Source: Brevibacterium ihuae (lineage in GTDB: Bacteria; Actinomycetota; Actinomycetes; Actinomycetales; Brevibacteriaceae). Taken from it: a stretch of DNA of 64,000 bases. The stretch's first letter is position 1. Every line of letters starts with the position of its first letter. The DNA lies in contig NZ_FXWZ01000002.1 of assembly GCF_900184225.1 (NCBI RefSeq), positions 519,759 through 583,758 on the forward strand. Direction: 5' to 3'. Of the stretch, positions 60,557 through 64,000 are shown piece by piece. Under the pieces are notes generated by a model. The model was not told where the DNA came from. It saw only the letters and a list, made by a program, of their open reading frames with translations, and did not search any database. The position numbers and the translations under genes are program-made.

Positions 60557-62256
60557 TCAGCCGTTCCCGGGCATGCCGAGGTCGGCCTTGATGTCGCGCT
60601 TGAGGAGCTTGCCTGGGGCGTTGCGCGGCAGGTCCTCGTGACGGATGACGACGTGGGAGGGGATCTTGAACTTCGCGATCCGCTCGGTGAGGAACTCCTG
60701 CAGGCCGCCCTCGTCGAGGGTCGACCCCGGGACGCACCGGACGACCGCTGCGACCTCCTCGCCGAGCACCGCGTGCGGGATCCCGATGACCGCGCAGTCG
60801 GCGATCCCGGGGTGCTGGTGGATGGCCGCCTCGACCTCGGCGGAGTACACGTTCTCGCCGCCTCGGATGATCATGTCCTTGGCCCGATCGACGATGTAGA
60901 CGAAGCCCTCCTCGTCGATCCGCGCGAGGTCCCCGGTGTGGAGCCAGCCGTCGACGATCGCCTGGGCCGTCGCCTCCGGCCGGTTCCAGTACCCCGTCAC
61001 GACGTTCGCCCCCCTGATCCGCAGCTCCCCGAGCTCGCCGGCGGGCAGCGGCTCCCAGGTCGCCGGGTCGATGACGTCGACGTCGCAGATCGGCACCGGC
61101 CGTCCCACGCTGTCGGGCTTCTCGACGTAGTCCGCTCCCCGGTTGGCCGTCGTCAGGGATGACGTCTCGGTGAGACCGTAGCCGTTGCCCGGGGACGCCT
61201 GCGGGAGGAGCTCGGTGGTCCGGTGCACGAGAGCCGGCGCCGCGGACGCGCCGCCGGAGCCGATCCCAGTGAGGCTGCTGAGGTCCCGGGACGCGAAGTC
61301 GGGGTGCTGGTAGAGCTGGGTGAGCATGGCGGGCACCCCGGTGAAGCTCGTCACGCGCTCGCGCTCGATGAGCTCGAGGGCGACCCCGGGATCCCACCTG
61401 TGCATGAGGACGAGAGCCGCACCCTGGCTGATCGCCCCGAGGAGGACGGCGTGGCAGCCGGTGGCGTGGAAGAACGGCACGGCCACGAGGATCGCTCCCG
61501 GGGGTGCGGGTTCGCCAGCAGCTCGGCGAGCGAGGCGCCCTGCCGCAGCTGCTCCCGGGCCGCGGAGTACCGCACGCTCATGACGTTGCCGCAGATGTTC
61601 CGATGCGTGCCGAACGCCCCCTTGGGTGTGCCGGTGGTGCCGGAGGTGTAGAAGATCGTCGCGCCGTCCTCGGGGCCGATCTCGACGTCCGGCAGCGCGT
61701 CGGCGGCGGGGACATCGGCCATGTCCCGGACTCCGGCCGGCACGGCACCGGACGGTCGAGCAACGAGCACCGGGATGTCGAGCTCCGGCAGCCGGCTCGC
61801 GAGGCGCTCGAAACGCTCCTCGTCGGCGAGCAGGACGCTCGATCCGGAGTCGCGCAGTCCGAACTCGAGCTCGCCGGCGGCCCACCACGCGTTGAGGGGG
61901 ACGACCACGGCGCCCGCGCAGGCCGCGGCGAAGAAGGCGATCGACCATTCCGGATAGTTCCGCATCGCGATCGCCACCCGGTCCCCCGGCGCGATCCCAT
62001 AGGTGTCGACGAGTCCGCGCGCGAGTCCGGCGACGCGCCGGAAGTGCTCGGCGTAGCTCAGGCGCTCATCGCCGTACACGAGCATGTCGGCGTCCCCGTG
62101 GACGCGCGAGGCCTCGATCATCGCCCGCAGAATCGGCGGTGCGTTCTTCCACGCCCGCACGGTCACCCCGGACCGATCGATCTCGGTCAGCTCGAACGGT
62201 GCGCCGGGAGCCGTGAGCTCCGCCTCGACCTCGGCGTGCGACCTCTGCGCTGTCAC
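60557..62256 (-). pseudogene. acyl-CoA synthetase with a one-base frameshift
   Basis: The N-terminal part (GTG start, VTAQRSHAEVEAELTAPG to LAELLANPHP) and the C-terminal part (PPGAILVAVPFFHATGCHAV to KADLGMPGNG) are in two frames meeting near 61505. Removing one base from the C-rich run there gives a continuous protein of about 566 residues. All motifs are present: YTSGTTGTPKGAF, GNGYGLTETSS, GWLHTGDLARI and the final catalytic Lys in APGKLLKRD. A homopolymer sequencing error is as likely as true inactivation. Confidence 0.8.
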
Positions 62257-62306
62257 GTTCCCAGCCCCTCCCGGTATGCGACCGGCACTCCGCTGTGCCG
62301 CGTCGG

Positions 62307-62380
62307 TGCCCCCGGTGGGGCTTGAACCCACGACCAAAGGATTATGAGTCCTCTGCTCTGACCAGCTGAGCTACAGGGGC
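62307..62380 (-). tRNA. tRNA with CAT anticodon (Ile2 or elongator Met)
   Basis: Acceptor GCCCCTG/CGGGGGC, D arm GTAGCTCAGCTGGTCAGAGC, anticodon loop CTCATAA and T arm GTGGGTTCAAGCCCCAC. The variable region TTTGGTC resembles the lysidine-modified tRNA-Ile2 more than elongator tRNA-Met, but I cannot decide. The gene is followed by CCG, not CCA, so CCA must be added after transcription. Confidence 0.88.
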
Positions 62381-62455
62381 GCGCCCGCCGGGGACGACGG
62401 TGACCGGGAGCGGCGCACCGCAGATCCGGGCGTGCAGTCGTCAGGCTAGCAGACC

Positions 62456-62920
62456 TCAGCGCTCGATCAGGATGCCGTCCGGATCGGCCCACAGCATCGC
62501 GCCGGGGCGCACCTCGACATCGCCGAGCACGACCGGCACATCGACCTCGCCCGCACCGTCTTTCGCGGACTTCCGGGGGTTGGACCCGAGTGCCTTGATG
62601 CCGAGGTCGAGCTCGCGCAGCGCGGTGCGATCCCGGACCGCACCGCGGATGATCACACCCGCCCAGCCGTTCTCGACCGCGGCCGCCGCGATGAGATCGC
62701 CCATGAGCGCCGATTCGAGCGAACCGCCGCCGTCGACGACGAGGACACCGCCGTCCCCCGGGGAGTTGAGGATCTGCTTGACCAGGCCGTTGTCGCGGTG
62801 GCACACCACGGTGCGGACGGGTCCGCTGAAGGCGGCGCGGCCGCCGAGGTCGAGGAACTGGAGGGACACGGAGTCGAGCGCGTCCCCGCGCTCGTCGTAG
62901 AGGTCTGCTGTCGCGGTCAT
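62456..62920 (-). CDS. rraA: RraA family protein
   Basis: A 154-residue protein of the RraA / HMG-aldolase fold: TADLYDERGDALDSV, HRDNGLVKQIL, GGSLESALMGDLIAAAAVENGW and IIRGAVRDRTALRELDLGIKALG, which includes the Arg-Asp pair typical of aldolase-competent members. In E. coli RraA inhibits RNase E; many actinobacterial members have 4-hydroxy-4-methyl-2-oxoglutarate aldolase activity. The role cannot be settled by sequence reading. Confidence 0.9.
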   Translation of the reverse strand: MTATADLYDERGDALDSVSLQFLDLGGRAAFSGPVRTVVCHRDNGLVKQILNSPGDGGVLVVDGGGSLESALMGDLIAAAAVENGWAGVIIRGAVRDRTALRELDLGIKALGSNPRKSAKDGAGEVDVPVVLGDVEVRPGAMLWADPDGILIER

Positions 62921-62929
62921 GACGCGATC

Positions 62930-64000
62930 CTAGCCGAGAGGACGGATCCGGGTGAGGACGCCGCGCGCCGCGTCGACGCACGTGTAGCGCTCGGTGGTGA
63001 CGTAGACGTCGTACTCGATCCTGCCGTCGGGACCGAGGTCGGAGCGCCGGGCGGCGGTGACCATCGCCGACCAGTCGGACCCGACGACGATGATCGCGTA
63101 CTCCCGGCGCAGCGGGTCGGAGGCGTCGACGAGCCCGGTCCGCACGCCGGGGATCGGGACCTCCTCGAACCCGCCGGAGAGCATCGCGGTGAAGCCGGTG
63201 CTGTCGCGGAGCACGGTGAAGTTCTCCCGGGTGGGCACGATGAGGTCCGCGTCCTCGCCGAACACGCCGATGACGACCGCGGTCTCACCCCCGGCGGCCA
63301 GCGCGCGCCGCTGGAGCGACTGCATCTGGGCCGTGAGGAGAGCATCGTCCATGACGAGCGGGTCGCGGCGCAGACCGCGCGCGGCGGTGAACGGCGTCCC
63401 CTGCACCGTGAGATTGCGGGTGACGTGGTCGGCCAGGGCGTCCTCGCGCGGATTCGCGACGGGAACCGGGGTGTTCGTCGGCCGCCCGTAGAGCGGACCG
63501 GTGAGGAACCGCGCGCCGAGCGCCTCGATGCGCTCGAGGTCGGCCTCGCCGCGCACCCCGGTCGCCATGATCACGGCACCGGTGCGCTCGGTGTGGGCGT
63601 GGAGCAGGCGGATGAGCTCCGCGAGGTGCGCGGTGTCGGTGATGTCGAGGACAGCGGGATGGAGGCTCACGACAGAGGGGTTGACGAGGGGGAGGAACGC
63701 CGCGCTGCGGAGGTTCGCGCCGATCCCCTCCATCCCGATGCCCCAGCCGAGCGTCCGGGCCAGGCGCACCGAGCGGAGCACCGCTGCGGGGCGCTCGGCG
63801 ATCCGCTCGGGATGGAGCTGGAGGATGACCGAGCGGTCGGGCTCGTCCGTCCGGTCCTCGACGGTGACAAGGGATTCCGGCTCGGTCGGGAGGAACAGCC
63901 GGGTGTGCGTGGGCAGGCCGGCCGCCTCCGCGGCCCGCAGACCGATGGAGCGCAGCGAGGCGTCGAAGTCGCCGATGAGACTCGAGCTGCGGATGTCGTC
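62930..64000 (-). CDS. EAL-domain protein with C-terminal DICT domain, 5' part outside window
   Basis: The open frame continues to the window edge, so the N-terminus is missing. The visible 356 residues start within an EAL-like domain (LARTLGWGIGMEGIGANLRSAAF, FLTGPLYGRP) and end with a DICT sensor domain (GETAVVIGVFGEDADLIVP, EYAIIVVGSDWSAMVTAAR). The EAL part lacks a readable catalytic E-x-L and its metal ligands in what is visible, so c-di-GMP phosphodiesterase activity is doubtful. DICT domains occur in light- or cyclic-nucleotide-linked regulators. It ends 10 bp before rraA. Confidence 0.75.
   Translation of the reverse strand, partial: DDIRSSSLIGDFDASLRSIGLRAAEAAGLPTHTRLFLPTEPESLVTVEDRTDEPDRSVILQLHPERIAERPAAVLRSVRLARTLGWGIGMEGIGANLRSAAFLPLVNPSVVSLHPAVLDITDTAHLAELIRLLHAHTERTGAVIMATGVRGEADLERIEALGARFLTGPLYGRPTNTPVPVANPREDALADHVTRNLTVQGTPFTAARGLRRDPLVMDDALLTAQMQSLQRRALAAGGETAVVIGVFGEDADLIVPTRENFTVLRDSTGFTAMLSGGFEEVPIPGVRTGLVDASDPLRREYAIIVVGSDWSAMVTAARRSDLGPDGRIEYDVYVTTERYTCVDAARGVLTRIRPLG

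Noticed and set aside
59274..61397. 707-codon open frame covering DUF3145, the membrane gene and part of the acyl-CoA synthetase
   Set aside because: Runs across three real genes on the same strand in another frame and is Arg-rich without motifs.

Overview
The window is high-GC actinobacterial chromosome (Actinomycetota). Conserved neighbours occur in the order DUF4191 - RDD protein - glnA1 ... glnE - glnA2 ... zinc-ribbon protein - Nif3 ... AhpE - DUF3052 - aceE - PucR-type regulator - fabD - fabH - acpP - fabF. As I recall, this is the order of the Rv2219-Rv2245 stretch of Mycobacterium tuberculosis. Together with mycothione reductase, polyphosphate glucokinase, a DUF3145 protein and a GT4-type GlgA beside GlgC, it points to a Micrococcales-type organism. 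A Brevibacterium-like genome is my guess, not a proof.

Left backbone (1-28370). A nitrogen block holds glnA1 behind a GlnR-like four-half-site operator, plus glnE, glnA2 and a small SPOR-like gene. Between these lie mycothione reductase, a two-component system with an Asp-rich membrane protein, and the glycogen genes glgA and glgC. Alanine dehydrogenase and a FadR-type regulator follow, then methionine aminopeptidase, polyphosphate glucokinase, RNase P RNA, YaaA, the zinc-ribbon/Nif3 pair, an acyl-CoA synthetase, an SDR/WYL divergent pair, a uracil permease and tRNA-Val.

Mobile island (28371-about 45400). A large serine-recombinase element once lay between tRNA-Val and the DUF1275 gene. Its recombinase is now in pieces, and a decayed HTH gene marks the far end. 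Insertion sequences are nested inside. IS3-a (3-bp target duplication GGT) splits the recombinase, and an IS110 element splits IS3-a. An IS256 element truncates a left-end remnant of IS3-b. A full IS3-b carries a second, nearly identical IS110 and an IS21 element, and IS3-c sits at the IS21 edge. The interrupted reading frames can be rejoined by removing the inserts. The passengers are a degenerate ABC-type ATPase with a YhgE/Pip membrane protein, a frameshifted small membrane protein and a truncated AAA ATPase.

The best candidate for a little-described system is the IS110 pair. Both copies sit at the same codon position (D-S-Y-D / N-A) of two different IS3 transposase genes. The 260-nt leader upstream of the transposase holds four short guides. 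Two match the element ends and two match the target, in the order and orientation expected of an IS110 bridge RNA.

Right backbone (about 45400-64000). DUF1275 protein, zinc alcohol dehydrogenase, pyrimidine-dimer glycosylase, a small membrane protein with its winged-helix regulator behind a palindromic operator, TetR, tRNA-Pro, HIT, AhpE, DUF3052 and aceE. Then comes the fatty-acid synthesis operon (FasR-like regulator, fabD, fabH, acpP, fabF), DUF3145, a membrane protein, a frameshifted acyl-CoA synthetase, a CAU tRNA, rraA and a partial EAL-DICT gene running off the window. I saw no rRNA genes, CRISPR arrays or replication origin.
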